Positions 41,838-49,997 of a stretch of DNA of 64,000 nt are shown here, piece after piece (the first letter of the stretch is position 1; each line of letters begins with the position of its first letter). Under the pieces are notes generated by a model that saw only the letters and a list, made by a program, of their open reading frames with translations, searched no databases and was not told where the DNA came from. The stretch is from the NCBI GenBank assembly GCA_001786575.1, contig MFRW01000009.1:1-64000 (forward strand). The letters run 5' to 3'. The position numbers and the translations under genes are program-made. The stretch comes from Candidatus Moranbacteria bacterium RIFCSPHIGHO2_01_FULL_55_24. Lineage in GTDB: Bacteria; Patescibacteria; Paceibacteria; Moranbacterales; UBA1568.

Positions 41838-42593
41838 CTAGTTCGAAAGCGCCCGGAGAGTTTTCTTCCGGAGACAAGCGATTTTCCCGAAAAAGGCATG
41901 TGAGTCATTCTCGGAGTTATCCCCTAATCGGAGTCTTTCGACAGTGGTCGGCAGGATATCCAGCGTGATCCGCGTGTTTTCAGAGAGGTTCTGCCCGATA
42001 AGCACTAGCTGGCCGTTCAGTCTGGAGGAACAGCCGTCCAGGAAACGTTGGAGATCGTGGACGTCGTTCCAGTCGACTTCCACCAGCTTCACGTGGTGCA
42101 TGTATTCCTGATTGCGGAGCATTTCCGCCATGCGCGGATTCTGGGTATCCATGACCTGGGAAATCCGCAGCCGGAGCCGCAGATTTTTATCATAGTACCG
42201 GGGATTGGTGTAGAAACGTTCGTAATCGTACCCGAAATCATGAAGTTCACTGATATCTAGCGATCCTGTGATCTTCCGGAAGTCATACATCCATTGAAGG
42301 ATGTCATCTGCGCTGGAATAGATCATGTGGGCATTGACGATTGCCGGGTCACTACCCTTCCTCTGCATGAGATCGTCCAGTGTGGGCAGCAGGGCTTTTT
42401 CCAGGAAGCCGAATGAAGACACCGGGATGCGCCACCTGGAAACGGAATCGACATCCCAGTTCAAGAGCGGCACGACCTTCAGGGCTATGAATTTCAGTTC
42501 CAAAGCTTTCTTCCAAGTCCTCTCTACGGAAAGTATGGCGACTGGAAACAGCATATAGTTGGATATGGCTATCCTCTTGCTGGCGTGTTGCAT
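41838..42593 (-). CDS. Hypothetical protein, possibly alpha/beta-barrel-like
   Basis: 251 residues from the ATG at 42593, which has AAAGGGG 7 bases upstream; a longer in-frame opening to 42776 would cross the neighbouring gene. Short hydrophobic strands alternate with charged helices (FIALKVVPLLNWDVDSV, IVNAHMIYSSADD, HHVKLVEVDWNDV, GQLVLIGQNL), a spacing that would suit a TIM barrel, but no motif proves it. Basic C-terminus. No membrane helix. Confidence 0.6.
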   Translation of the reverse strand: MQHASKRIAISNYMLFPVAILSVERTWKKALELKFIALKVVPLLNWDVDSVSRWRIPVSSFGFLEKALLPTLDDLMQRKGSDPAIVNAHMIYSSADDILQWMYDFRKITGSLDISELHDFGYDYERFYTNPRYYDKNLRLRLRISQVMDTQNPRMAEMLRNQEYMHHVKLVEVDWNDVHDLQRFLDGCSSRLNGQLVLIGQNLSENTRITLDILPTTVERLRLGDNSENDSHAFFGKIACLRKKTLRALSN

Positions 42594-42633
42594 GATCGTT
42601 CCCCTTTCGAGCGTTGGATGTCGGCTTTTCCGT

Positions 42634-42867
42634 TCAGCCGGCGAAGAAATGGAAATCGATGCTTCGTATAGCGAAGCCGATGGATATGCATAGCAACAGC
42701 AGGATGACGATACTGACAGAACCCCGGAAGACGCTATTCCTGCGCCCGGCCGATATCGAGAACAGCAGGTATGCAATAACTACGATCCCGATAAGCACGA
42801 ACAAAGCGATGATTATCAGTCCGATAGAGACTGTGATAGCTTGCAATACAAGATAGGGTTCTGACAC
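42634..42867 (-). CDS. Small two-helix membrane protein
   Basis: 77 residues from a GTG at 42867 with a Shine-Dalgarno (AGAGGAGAAG). Two long hydrophobic segments (about 9-38 and 48-64) flank the basic loop SAGRRNSVFRG. It lies 40 bases upstream of the 42593 gene on the same strand. Function unknown. Confidence 0.6.
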   Translation of the reverse strand: MSEPYLVLQAITVSIGLIIIALFVLIGIVVIAYLLFSISAGRRNSVFRGSVSIVILLLLCISIGFAIRSIDFHFFAG

Positions 42868-42954
42868 GTTTCTTCTCCTCTGGTAGCTTGGGATTTCTTA
42901 AAGAGCTACTTTTGGAATACCAAAGCTGGCATCCGGATGTCAAGGATTTTTCCA

Positions 42955-42986
42955 TATAAAAATCACCCGATGGGTATCAGGTGATT
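42955..42986 (-). terminator. Weak terminator of the 43138 gene
   Basis: AATCACC / GGTGATT arms (42986-42980 and 42967-42961 on the minus strand), short T run. Confidence 0.55.
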
Positions 42987-43015
42987 GAGGGGAATTGGTG
43001 CCTGAATTCAGGCGA

Positions 43016-43138
43016 TTAGGGCAGCTTTCCGCTGTTTTTGGAAAACCATACCCTTAGGAAATGTGCTGCTAGGCAGAGAACGCCTATTCCGGCGATAATG
43101 CCCGCAGGGAGACTTATTAGTGCAGAATACTGTGCCAT
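43016..43138 (-). CDS. Very small membrane protein (40 residues)
   Basis: From an ATG at 43138 with a strong Shine-Dalgarno (AGGAGG, 7 bases upstream). Nearly all of it is one hydrophobic helix (SLPAGIIAGIGVLCLAAHFL) with a basic C-terminus. A longer in-frame opening to 43237 overlaps the -10 box and the ferredoxin gene and is rejected. It is expressed from its own promoter. No family. Confidence 0.6.
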   Translation of the reverse strand: MAQYSALISLPAGIIAGIGVLCLAAHFLRVWFSKNSGKLP

Positions 43139-43181
43139 AATCCATCCTCCTAGAGGTTTGCGGATTCGAGGTACTGACTTC

Positions 43182-43209
43182 GGTATAGCACCTTCCCGCT
43201 CTATGTCAA
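43182..43209 (-). promoter_or_regulatory. Promoter of the 43138 gene
   Basis: TTGACA (43209-43204), 16-base spacer, TATACC (43187-43182) on the minus strand. The -35 box overlaps the stop of the ferredoxin gene. Confidence 0.75.
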
Positions 43210-43538
43210 AGCTTGTCGATGCTGTCGAGCACGTCATCGAGCGCGTCGAGTGGTTTGGATCCCAGACCGTCGGCCTTGCAGGACGGGTCGCGGAGCTCCT
43301 GGCGCACCGTCTCTACCGCGAGGAACGGCTTTACGCCCTTCACGATATTGTCGTTGATGGCGATATTCGGCCCCATCTTGCAGTAGCCGAAGCAGTCGGA
43401 TACCTTCAAAACGACCGCCTCATCCGGAAACAGCCCTTCCTTCAGGTTCTCGTAGATCTGCTCGCTCCCCTTCGCTCGGCAATCCTTGTGCACGCAGACC
43501 TTGATAGTGGCGATAGACTTCGGTTTATTTTCAGACAT
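43206..43538 (-). CDS. Thioredoxin-like [2Fe-2S] ferredoxin
   Basis: 110 residues. Cys15, Cys20, Cys49 and Cys53 give the C-x4-C and C-x3-C spacing of thioredoxin-fold [2Fe-2S] ferredoxins (NuoE C-terminal type), with the typical VSDCFGYCKMGPNIAI context. It carries one electron in the cytoplasm; no partner oxidoreductase is visible nearby. The C-terminal 30 residues are acidic and extra to the fold. Confidence 0.88.
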   Translation of the reverse strand: MSENKPKSIATIKVCVHKDCRAKGSEQIYENLKEGLFPDEAVVLKVSDCFGYCKMGPNIAINDNIVKGVKPFLAVETVRQELRDPSCKADGLGSKPLDALDDVLDSIDKL

Positions 43539-43626
43539 AAGTTTCTTGACTTCCTAGTGTACCCGTGGTAGACGGAAAGTACAAGAGGCCTTCAGGTCTT
43601 TAACAATATATAGGGAGAAACATGTC

Positions 43627-44100
43627 ATGACTGGATTTATCGATGCCGATCAAGTGCACCCTCTGTTCGTTATACACAAACCAGGGAAAGACCTGTCCGC
43701 CGGAGAAATCGATGTCATGAAAAGCCTCTGGGCGCACGCACCGTTTGGGGAGTGGGACATCAATCCGGCAAGCATCTATTTCCTGGGCCGGGAAAAAGAT
43801 GCCGAGGGTCCGGCGGTCACCACGCTTACGCTCTCTCTCGGGCAGGATATTCCCGGGGAAATATGGAAGCTGGAGAAGTTCGTGACGAGCAGCTGCCTCC
43901 GGAAGCATGGCTACGGCACCGAGCTTCTCGAGCACGCTCTGGTATATGCCAAGGATTGGTCCGAAGCGTCCTACGTACAGCTCATCTGCCGGAAAAAAAC
44001 ACAGCAGGTGATCCGAATCTGCGAAAAGCTCGGCTTCGAGCTCGCAGAGGAAATCCCTTACGATGTCCCTCTGCTTAGGTATCTCTATTCTCTCCGATGA
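43627..44100 (+). CDS. GNAT-family N-acetyltransferase
   Basis: 157 residues with a Shine-Dalgarno (GGGAGA). The acetyl-CoA loop is RKHGYGTELLEHAL (R-x-x-G-x-G/A variant, near residue 97), followed by the strand YVQLICRKKTQQVIRICEKLGFEL with the motif B asparagine position occupied by other residues. The substrate is unknown; protein or small-molecule amines are possible. It is a single-gene unit ending in its own terminator. Confidence 0.8.
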   Translation: MTGFIDADQVHPLFVIHKPGKDLSAGEIDVMKSLWAHAPFGEWDINPASIYFLGREKDAEGPAVTTLTLSLGQDIPGEIWKLEKFVTSSCLRKHGYGTELLEHALVYAKDWSEASYVQLICRKKTQQVIRICEKLGFELAEEIPYDVPLLRYLYSLR

Positions 44101-44117
44101 AACTTCATCTCAACCTC

Positions 44118-44150
44118 AAAGAGGTGTCCCCGCGACACCTCTTTTTATTT
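44118..44150 (+). terminator. Rho-independent terminator
   Basis: Eleven-base stem AAAGAGGTGTC / GACACCTCTTT (44118-44128 and 44134-44144), 5-base loop, T-rich tail. Confidence 0.9.
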
Positions 44151-44211
44151 GGTCGATGAGATATAGGCGCTTACCCGAAAATCAGGCTTTTTCAAGGATT
44201 TTGAAATCACC

Positions 44212-44664
44212 TTATTTCAGGATCATCGAAGACTTTCTTCCCTTGAAAGCCTTCTCGATCTGTTTCTTGGTCAGGTGGAGAAATGCGAGGTCGACATCAG
44301 CATAGTGCCGGCCGGTCTGGATCTTGCCGTTTTTCATTTCAAGGACGATCACCTGGGGTGTCCGATAGACTTTTTTCGTTTTCGGATCTGGATAGGATTC
44401 TACAAGCTCTATCATGACGAGATCTTTTCCTTCAGCGATGTTCTTGATGTCATATTCTCGACCCTTGATCTTGTAGACTTTCCCCATCGCTTTTTTCAAG
44501 TCTTTGGAAGAAACTGATGGGAAGATCTTTCCTTGTCTCTCCTCTACCCAGGTCATCGAATAATCGGGAGCCATCTTTTTCAGAGCAGCAGAAACATCCC
44601 CATTGATTTCATCCTGGAGAATTTCTAGGACAGTTTTGATGTTTTTTGAGGATTTCTTTGTCAT
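44212..44664 (-). CDS. SnoaL/NTF2-like fold protein
   Basis: 150 residues in the usual NTF2-like order: N-terminal helix, KMAPDYSMTWVEER, then strands ending IVLEMKNGKIQTGRHYADV, the G-K-I-x-x-x-R-x-Y-x-D pattern of SnoaL-like proteins. It could be a small isomerase or hydrolase or a ligand-binding protein; the pocket residues do not decide it. Lysine-rich at both ends. Confidence 0.75.
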   Translation of the reverse strand: MTKKSSKNIKTVLEILQDEINGDVSAALKKMAPDYSMTWVEERQGKIFPSVSSKDLKKAMGKVYKIKGREYDIKNIAEGKDLVMIELVESYPDPKTKKVYRTPQVIVLEMKNGKIQTGRHYADVDLAFLHLTKKQIEKAFKGRKSSMILK

Positions 44665-44680
44665 ATGTAAGAATTTGAGT

Positions 44681-44728
44681 AAAAAAAGAGGTGGAGATTA
44701 TTCAGATTGTGCTGATTTATCTCCACCT
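44681..44728 (-). terminator. Terminator of the 45430 gene
   Basis: Ten-base stem AGGTGGAGAT / ATCTCCACCT (44728-44719 and 44698-44689 on the minus strand), 20-base loop, seven-T run. Confidence 0.85.
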
Positions 44729-44752
44729 GTGTTATAGCATTTTATCGCTTGT

Positions 44753-45430
44753 TTAAGCAACTTGCGCCGCACTTGTCGGCTCATCGACCAATGAACCAGC
44801 CTTGATCCATTGATACCACGATTCGGTCGACAGAAGTGCTGATGCGAGGAATTCTTCTTGGAATTCCGCGAAACCGTGGTAGAGTCGAGCGAAATCGATC
44901 TTGAAGCTTCCTGCCTGGTTTTCTTCAACCGCTCGGTTGAATGAACCGCTTTCGATCGTACGAGAGAGGGATTGAATTGATGCTCTCGCCCCCGAAGAGT
45001 ATTCTTTGAGGCATTCGACTTGCTCAAAATAATGACGCAAGACGTCCCTGAAAGATCCAGTCAGGCGAAGCTTCGTCATTTGATCCCACTTCGCCGGATT
45101 CACTGCCTGTGACCGAGTAAGTGAATACCCGACACTTCCCCAGTTAATCTGATTAACGGAAGGAGGCTCCCAGCCGCGTTCAGTCGCATAGCGATCCGAA
45201 ATGGATCTGAGATGATCGTTCATCTCATCCAAGTGGCGCTCGCAGTGGTCGAGATGATAGATGATCTCCTGCGGATTTCCTTGCCCGCTCTGCTCAAGTT
45301 CGTTGAGGAGGACATCCTCGATAACAACATTCGCGCTTTCGAGAGATATCCTCGCAAGACTGAGCGCCCTTGAAAGGCGCGTTGAGTCGGGAAGGTATTT
45401 GTTGCAGGGTTGATGGTTTACGCCACCCAT
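44753..45430 (-). CDS. Hypothetical helical protein
   Basis: 225 residues with a Shine-Dalgarno (AGAGGAG). Long helical stretches (SRALSLARISLESANVVIE, YHLDHCERHLDEMNDHLRSI, VLRHYFEQVECLKEYS) dominate, with no membrane helix. No family recognised. It has its own TTGACA promoter and terminator, so it is a single-gene unit. Confidence 0.65.
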   Translation of the reverse strand: MGGVNHQPCNKYLPDSTRLSRALSLARISLESANVVIEDVLLNELEQSGQGNPQEIIYHLDHCERHLDEMNDHLRSISDRYATERGWEPPSVNQINWGSVGYSLTRSQAVNPAKWDQMTKLRLTGSFRDVLRHYFEQVECLKEYSSGARASIQSLSRTIESGSFNRAVEENQAGSFKIDFARLYHGFAEFQEEFLASALLSTESWYQWIKAGSLVDEPTSAAQVA

Positions 45431-45500
45431 AAATGGCTCCTCTGGTTTGAGAAAAGAACAGGTTCAAGATTTAGAACTCTCTAAATCCGAATCCGTGTAA

Positions 45501-45529
45501 ACTATAGAATATTTTCAGCATTTTGTCAA
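45501..45529 (-). promoter_or_regulatory. Promoter of the 45430 gene
   Basis: TTGACA (45529-45524), 17-base spacer, TATAGT (45506-45501) on the minus strand. Confidence 0.85.
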
Positions 45530-45531
45530 TA

Positions 45532-45831
45532 CTAAGCTTTGGCCTCAAAGCCGATGGATTTATGCTCGGGAGCTGCAGCAGCTTCCAAGTTTCCGAACTG
45601 ATCTTCGTACTTCTTGAGGTTTTCCTGCATCGCAGTCACCATGCGTTTGAAGTGTCCAGGACTGACGATGACGCGGGAATTGAGGGTTCCTGTAGGAGGG
45701 AAGACATTCATGAAATCAATCACAAATTCTTCTTTGGTATGGAAGATATTCGCGATATTGGAATACTCCCCTTTTAATTTCTCATCCGACGTCTTAATTT
45801 GAATCTGCTGATTTTGAGAGTTACTTTGCAT
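45532..45831 (-). CDS. DUF3467 family protein
   Basis: 99 residues. It matches DUF3467: LKGEYSNIANIFHTKEEFVIDF, then RVIVSPGHFKRMVTAMQENLKKYEDQFG. The family is widespread, small and soluble, with unknown function. It starts 6 bases after the stop of the AT-rich membrane-protein gene and is last in that gene set, but its base composition is closer to the rest of the genome. An alanine-rich tail follows the domain. Confidence 0.88.
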   Translation of the reverse strand: MQSNSQNQQIQIKTSDEKLKGEYSNIANIFHTKEEFVIDFMNVFPPTGTLNSRVIVSPGHFKRMVTAMQENLKKYEDQFGNLEAAAAPEHKSIGFEAKA

Positions 45832-45837
45832 AGAATT

Positions 45838-46203
45838 TTATTTAATTAAGAGGTTAAGTAGCTTGAATAAATTTAGTATCACTCTTCCAGAATAATAAAA
45901 GATGAGTGACGCCATAATAAAGAGGATTATCGATACAAGTATTGGATGTATCTGTTTCTTAAAAAGAGATTTAATCGAACCTATAAGATCCTTTTGTTTC
46001 TTAAATTCTTTCAATAACTCCCTGTATATAAATGTTGCAAAATCTAGAAATATGATGCTTGTAATTATGAATAGGAGAAAGAATATCAAAATCACAACAT
46101 CTCCTTGTTCGACACCTTTTTTGCCTTTACTATAAACTAACACCCCATAGATTAACATTGACAGCAATAGAAAAAGTTTTGAAATTGGGGTATTCCCAAA
46201 CAT
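45838..46203 (-). CDS. Three-helix membrane protein in AT-rich island
   Basis: 121 residues with three hydrophobic segments (about 9-24, 36-60, 87-107) and a lysine-rich cytoplasmic-looking loop (KEFKKQKDLIGSIKSLFKKQ). Base composition is strongly AT-rich, unlike neighbours. Its ATG shares a base with the stop of the 35-residue ORF upstream (TAATG), so translation is coupled. No family recognised. Confidence 0.7.
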   Translation of the reverse strand: MFGNTPISKLFLLLSMLIYGVLVYSKGKKGVEQGDVVILIFFLLFIITSIIFLDFATFIYRELLKEFKKQKDLIGSIKSLFKKQIHPILVSIILFIMASLIFYYSGRVILNLFKLLNLLIK

Positions 46204-46310
46204 TAAAATAACCTTTTCGAACCATGAAGAAGTTTTATATATATATCGTCAGTGCTCGTTTTGGCACCATCAAGCTTATAGCTCCCTTCTTGCCCAGTAG
46301 TCTCTGCCAT
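46203..46310 (-). CDS. 35-residue ORF coupled to the membrane-protein gene
   Basis: The frame begins at an ATG at 46310, five bases after the DUF6941 stop, and ends in TAA at 46205-46203, overlapping the next ATG. It encodes MAETTGQEGSYKLDGAKTST and a short basic end. The tight spacing on both sides is the main evidence that it is translated. No family. It could instead be only a coupling leader. Confidence 0.5.
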   Translation of the reverse strand: MAETTGQEGSYKLDGAKTSTDDIYIKLLHGSKRLF

Positions 46311-46315
46311 AGATC

Positions 46316-46690
46316 TTATATTCTTTTAACAACAGTGAAAGGGATTTTTTTAACAATAGCGCCATTAACAAGAATGTCTAGAGAGTAATTTCCATCCGTC
46401 TTAAACTCCGTATTGTTTAATTGTCCAATGACACCTAAATCCGTGTTGGAATTGTGGATGGGTATCTCTTCTTTATGATGCGCTATTGTTTCTTCTCCTA
46501 AGGTTATTCTTATTTCCTCCGTATAATTTCCGGGATCAGAAAAATGTATGTTAGTTACTACATACATTTGAGGATGAACATAGGGAAATGTAGAAGAGTT
46601 AATGTTCTCAAAAATACCTAAAACATTTAACTTTCCAGCAGAAAGCGATGCATAATCACAAAGATGTGCAAAATTTAGTGTATAGTTCAT
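46316..46690 (-). CDS. DUF6941 family protein in AT-rich island
   Basis: 124 residues matching the DUF6941 pattern: an N-terminal AHLCDYASLSAGKLNVLGIFENI, then a beta-rich domain (VVTNIHFSDPGNYTEEIRITLG, YSLDILVNGAIVKKIPFTVV) that looks immunoglobulin-like. Function of the family is not known. It is the first gene of the AT-rich set, and a TATAAA ends 5 bases before its ATG, again suggesting a leaderless mRNA. Confidence 0.75.
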   Translation of the reverse strand: MNYTLNFAHLCDYASLSAGKLNVLGIFENINSSTFPYVHPQMYVVTNIHFSDPGNYTEEIRITLGEETIAHHKEEIPIHNSNTDLGVIGQLNNTEFKTDGNYSLDILVNGAIVKKIPFTVVKRI

Positions 46691-46700
46691 ATTTTTTTAT

Positions 46701-46729
46701 AAAGGCGGAGCATCCTATGCTCCGCCTTT
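46701..46729. terminator. Hairpin between dnaK and the AT-rich island
   Basis: Thirteen-base perfect stem (46701-46713 and 46717-46729) with a 3-base loop. T content after the stem is limited on the minus strand, but its place just after dnaK fits a terminator. Confidence 0.7.
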
Positions 46730-46738
46730 ATTTTACTC

Positions 46739-48658
46739 CTATTTCTTCTCTTCGTCAGCCTTGTCCTCTTCTACTTCGGCGTCTTTGGCTTGGCTCGACG
46801 AAGCCTCGGCGGAGTCGGCTTGAGGCTCTGCTCCTTCAGCTGGCTGGGCCGCCTCTTGCGAAGCAGCATAGAGCTTCTGGCCGATGGCCTGGGCGGCGGT
46901 CGAGAGGGCCTCTGTCGCGGCCTTGATGGCTGTGAGGTCATCGCCATTCTTCACCTTGTTCAGCTCCTCGATCTTCTCCTGGACCGGTTTCCTCTCTTCT
47001 TCCGTCAGCTTGTCGCCGGCGTCTTTGATAGCCTTCTCGGTGGTGTACGAGAGCGTGTCAGCCATGTTGCGGGCTTCGATCAGTTCTTTCTTCTTCTTGT
47101 CTTCCTCGGCGTGTAGCTCGGCGTCCTTCTGCATGCGCTCGATCTCGTCCTTGGAAAGGCCGGTCGAGGCTTCGATGCGGATGGACTGGGTCTTGCCGCT
47201 CGCCTTGTCCTTGGCGGTTACCGAGAGGATACCGGAAGCGTCGATGTCGAAAGTAACTTCGACTTGCGGTACGCCGCGCGGAGCCGGCGGGATACCGTCG
47301 AGGATGAAGCGGCCGAGTGATTTGTTGTCAGCGGCCATTTCGCGCTCGCCCTGGAGGACATGGATGTCTACCTGGGGCTGGTTGTCGGAAGCGGTCGAGA
47401 AGACCTGGCTCCGTGAGACCGGGACAGTCGTATTGCGCTCGATGAGCGGCGTGCGCACGCCTCCCATGGTCTCGATGCCGAAGGTGAGCGGCGTGACGTC
47501 CAAGAGGAGCACGTCCTTCACGCTTCCTTCCAAGACACCTCCCTGGATAGCGGCGCCCATGGCGACCACTTCGTCAGGGTTCACGGTGATGTTCGGTTTC
47601 TTGCCGAAGAACTTCTCTACCGTCTGGAGGACGAGCGGCATGCGGGTCATGCCTCCCACCATGACGATCTCGTTGATGTCGCTTGCGGAAAGCTTGGCAT
47701 CCGCCAGAGCCTTCTTCACCGGCTCAAGCGTCGCCTCGACCAGGTCATGGACGAGCTCTTCCATCTTGGCGCGAGTGAGCTTCAGCACCAGGTGCTTGGG
47801 GCCGTTGGCGTCAGAAGTGATGAAGGGCTGGTTGATCTCGGTGTCCTGGGCGGTCGAAAGCTCGATCTTCGCCTTCTCTGCCGCTTCCTTGATGCGCTGG
47901 AGCGCGAGAGGGTCTTTGCCGAGGTCGATTCCCTCCTGTTTCTTGAATTCGTCGATGATCCAATGGATGATGCGCTGGTCGAAGTCGTCTCCTCCGAGGT
48001 GGGTGTCGCCGTTCGTGGACTTCACTTCCACCGTGTCTGCTGCCACTTCGAGAATGGAAATGTCGAAGGTGCCTCCTCCGAGGTCATAGACCGCGATCTT
48101 CTCGTCTTTTTTCTTGTTGAATCCGTAGGCCAGCGCTGCGGCGGTCGGTTCGTTGATGATGCGGCGCACGTTGAGTCCCGCGATCTCGCCGGCTTCCATG
48201 GTGGCCTTGCGCTGGGAATCGTCGAAGTAGGCCGGAACGGTGATGACAGCGTCAGTGATCTTCTCGCCGAGCTTCTCTTCGGCATCGGTCTTCAGCTTCT
48301 GGAGGATCATGGCGCTGATCTCCTGCGGAGTGTACTCCTTGCCGCCCATGATGACCTTCACGCCTTCGCCGGCCTGGATGATCTTGTAGGGAAGGGTTTT
48401 CAGATCGCGCTGGACTTCCTCGTCATTGAAGTGCCGTCCAATGAGGCGCTTGATGGAAAAGAGCGTGTCGCCCGGGTTGGTGACAGCCTGACGCTTGGCG
48501 AGAAGCCCCACGAGGCGTTCGCCGGTCTTGGAAATCGCCACCATCGACGGCGTGGTGCGATTACCTTCCTTGTTCTCTATGATTGTCGGGCTGCCTCCCT
48601 CGACGATAGCCATCGCGGAGTTGGTGGTGCCCAAATCGATTCCGAGGATCTTTGACAT
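46739..48658 (-). CDS. dnaK: Chaperone DnaK (Hsp70)
   Basis: 639 residues, full length. The N-terminal ATPase signature IGIDLGTTNSAMAI, the phosphate-2 motif IAVYDLGGGTFDISIL, the VMVGGMTRMP adenosine motif and the linker DVLLLDVTPL are all present, then the substrate-binding beta domain and lid. The last 60 residues are acidic and low in complexity. It is last in the hrcA-grpE-dnaK operon; dnaJ is not in this window. Confidence 0.98.
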   Translation of the reverse strand: MSKILGIDLGTTNSAMAIVEGGSPTIIENKEGNRTTPSMVAISKTGERLVGLLAKRQAVTNPGDTLFSIKRLIGRHFNDEEVQRDLKTLPYKIIQAGEGVKVIMGGKEYTPQEISAMILQKLKTDAEEKLGEKITDAVITVPAYFDDSQRKATMEAGEIAGLNVRRIINEPTAAALAYGFNKKKDEKIAVYDLGGGTFDISILEVAADTVEVKSTNGDTHLGGDDFDQRIIHWIIDEFKKQEGIDLGKDPLALQRIKEAAEKAKIELSTAQDTEINQPFITSDANGPKHLVLKLTRAKMEELVHDLVEATLEPVKKALADAKLSASDINEIVMVGGMTRMPLVLQTVEKFFGKKPNITVNPDEVVAMGAAIQGGVLEGSVKDVLLLDVTPLTFGIETMGGVRTPLIERNTTVPVSRSQVFSTASDNQPQVDIHVLQGEREMAADNKSLGRFILDGIPPAPRGVPQVEVTFDIDASGILSVTAKDKASGKTQSIRIEASTGLSKDEIERMQKDAELHAEEDKKKKELIEARNMADTLSYTTEKAIKDAGDKLTEEERKPVQEKIEELNKVKNGDDLTAIKAATEALSTAAQAIGQKLYAASQEAAQPAEGAEPQADSAEASSSQAKDAEVEEDKADEEKK

Positions 48659-48683
48659 ATGTTTGCTGTATTAATACTTGAGA

Positions 48684-49190
48684 TTATTTGACGCTTACCT
48701 TCGCCGGCCGGATGACCCGTTCACCGAGAGCGTAGCCTTTCTGATGCATCTTGGTGATGAGGTTCTCTTCAGCTTCGCCTTCGATGGCTTCGTGCTTCGC
48801 GGGGTCGAATGCCTCCCCTTCACCTGCTTCTATCGCTTGGACACCGTTTTCCTTGAGGACGTCCTCGAGCTGCTTCTGGATGTACTGGATACCGACTATC
48901 CAAGGACTTTTCTTCTGGTCTTCCGGCACGTGCTGGGTCGCGGCATTGAAGTTGTCGAGGACCGGGATGATGTCGAGCACGAGCTTCTCTATCAGGTAGC
49001 CGCCGAGCTCTTTCTGGGATTCCGTCTGGCGCTTCTTGTAATTCTCGAAGTCTGCTTTCAGGCGTTTCAGGTCATCGAGGTATTCGTCTGCTTTGGCCTG
49101 CCAATCGGTTTCTTGTATCGCTTCTCTGGTTTCCGGTTCTTGCGGTTCGGGCGTTTCCTTTTCTTCCTTGGGCTTCTTTTTGTGTTCCAT
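48684..49190 (-). CDS. grpE: Nucleotide exchange factor GrpE
   Basis: 168 residues: a charged low-complexity start, a long helix (about 30-80, EYLDDLKRLKADFENYKKR) and the C-terminal beta domain with the GrpE signature ending in GYALGERVIRPAKVSV. It releases ADP from DnaK. It lies 4 bases after hrcA and 25 before dnaK. Confidence 0.96.
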   Translation of the reverse strand: MEHKKKPKEEKETPEPQEPETREAIQETDWQAKADEYLDDLKRLKADFENYKKRQTESQKELGGYLIEKLVLDIIPVLDNFNAATQHVPEDQKKSPWIVGIQYIQKQLEDVLKENGVQAIEAGEGEAFDPAKHEAIEGEAEENLITKMHQKGYALGERVIRPAKVSVK

Positions 49191-49194
49191 ACGG

Positions 49195-49938
49195 TTACAG
49201 GATGTTAATGGCTACGATAGTGACGAGAGCGGATGAGGAGAGGAGTTTCTTCATATATTCGATGAGGGATTTGTTCTTGGCGTACTTCATGCGCTTGGGG
49301 CCGATGATGGCGAGGACGCCGGTGCCTTCGTCGGTCTGGTACGGGGCCACCACCATGGCGCAGTTGGAGATCTCTCGGATCGGGTTCTCGGCGCCGATGA
49401 AGATATGGGTCTCCCCGTCCGAGAGCTTGCCTAGGAGCTGTTCCAGCTTCACATCGAGGGAATCGAGGGTTTCTACCAGGCGGCAGAGGTCGTCGATCTC
49501 GCGGAATTCCGGGTTCTCCATAAGCTCTTTCATCCCGAAGTCGTAGAACTCTTCCTTGTCGATGATGCTGGAGACAGCGAGGTTGCCGGAGAGAGCCGAG
49601 AGGAGTTTGACAGTACTCCTGCCGAGGCGGGCCTGTTTGGCTTTCAGCACGAGGAGTTCTTTCTGAAGCTGCTGCTGTTCTGTCTTCGAAAGCGTCTCTT
49701 CCCCCATCATCTGCTCGACATAGAAGCGATAGCCCTGGTCGGTCGGGATGCGTCCGGCGGAGACGTGCGGCTGGTACAGGTAGCCGGATTCCTCGAGTGC
49801 GACCATGTCGTTTCGGAGTGTTGCCGAGCTGACGGGGAACTGGAAGCGGTCCAGAAGCGCCTGCGATCCGACGGGAATAGCTGTTTCGGTGTAGAGCTCG
49901 ACGATCGCGGACAGAACTTGCTGTTGGCGTGAGTTCAT
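49195..49938 (-). CDS. hrcA: Heat-inducible transcription repressor HrcA (short form)
   Basis: 247 residues; many HrcA proteins have about 340. The N-terminal winged helix is typical (AIPVGSQALLDRF, SSATLRNDMVALEESGYLYQPHVSAGRIPTD), and the GAF-like part ends with the conserved-looking VVAPYQTDEGTGVLAIIGPKRMKY. Part of the central insert of longer homologues seems absent. It represses its own operon through the CIRCE element at 49984-50010 in response to chaperone availability. Confidence 0.95.
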   Translation of the reverse strand: MNSRQQQVLSAIVELYTETAIPVGSQALLDRFQFPVSSATLRNDMVALEESGYLYQPHVSAGRIPTDQGYRFYVEQMMGEETLSKTEQQQLQKELLVLKAKQARLGRSTVKLLSALSGNLAVSSIIDKEEFYDFGMKELMENPEFREIDDLCRLVETLDSLDVKLEQLLGKLSDGETHIFIGAENPIREISNCAMVVAPYQTDEGTGVLAIIGPKRMKYAKNKSLIEYMKKLLSSSALVTIVAINIL

Positions 49939-49968
49939 GCGGATAGCTTTATATGTCTGATCACATTC

Positions 49969-49997
49969 AGTATAAAAAACTCTTTAGCAGTCGTCAA
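49969..49997 (-). promoter_or_regulatory. Promoter of hrcA-grpE-dnaK
   Basis: TTGACG (49997-49992), 17-base spacer, TATACT (49974-49969) on the minus strand. The -35 box lies in the spacer of the CIRCE element, so HrcA binding would block RNA polymerase. Confidence 0.88.
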
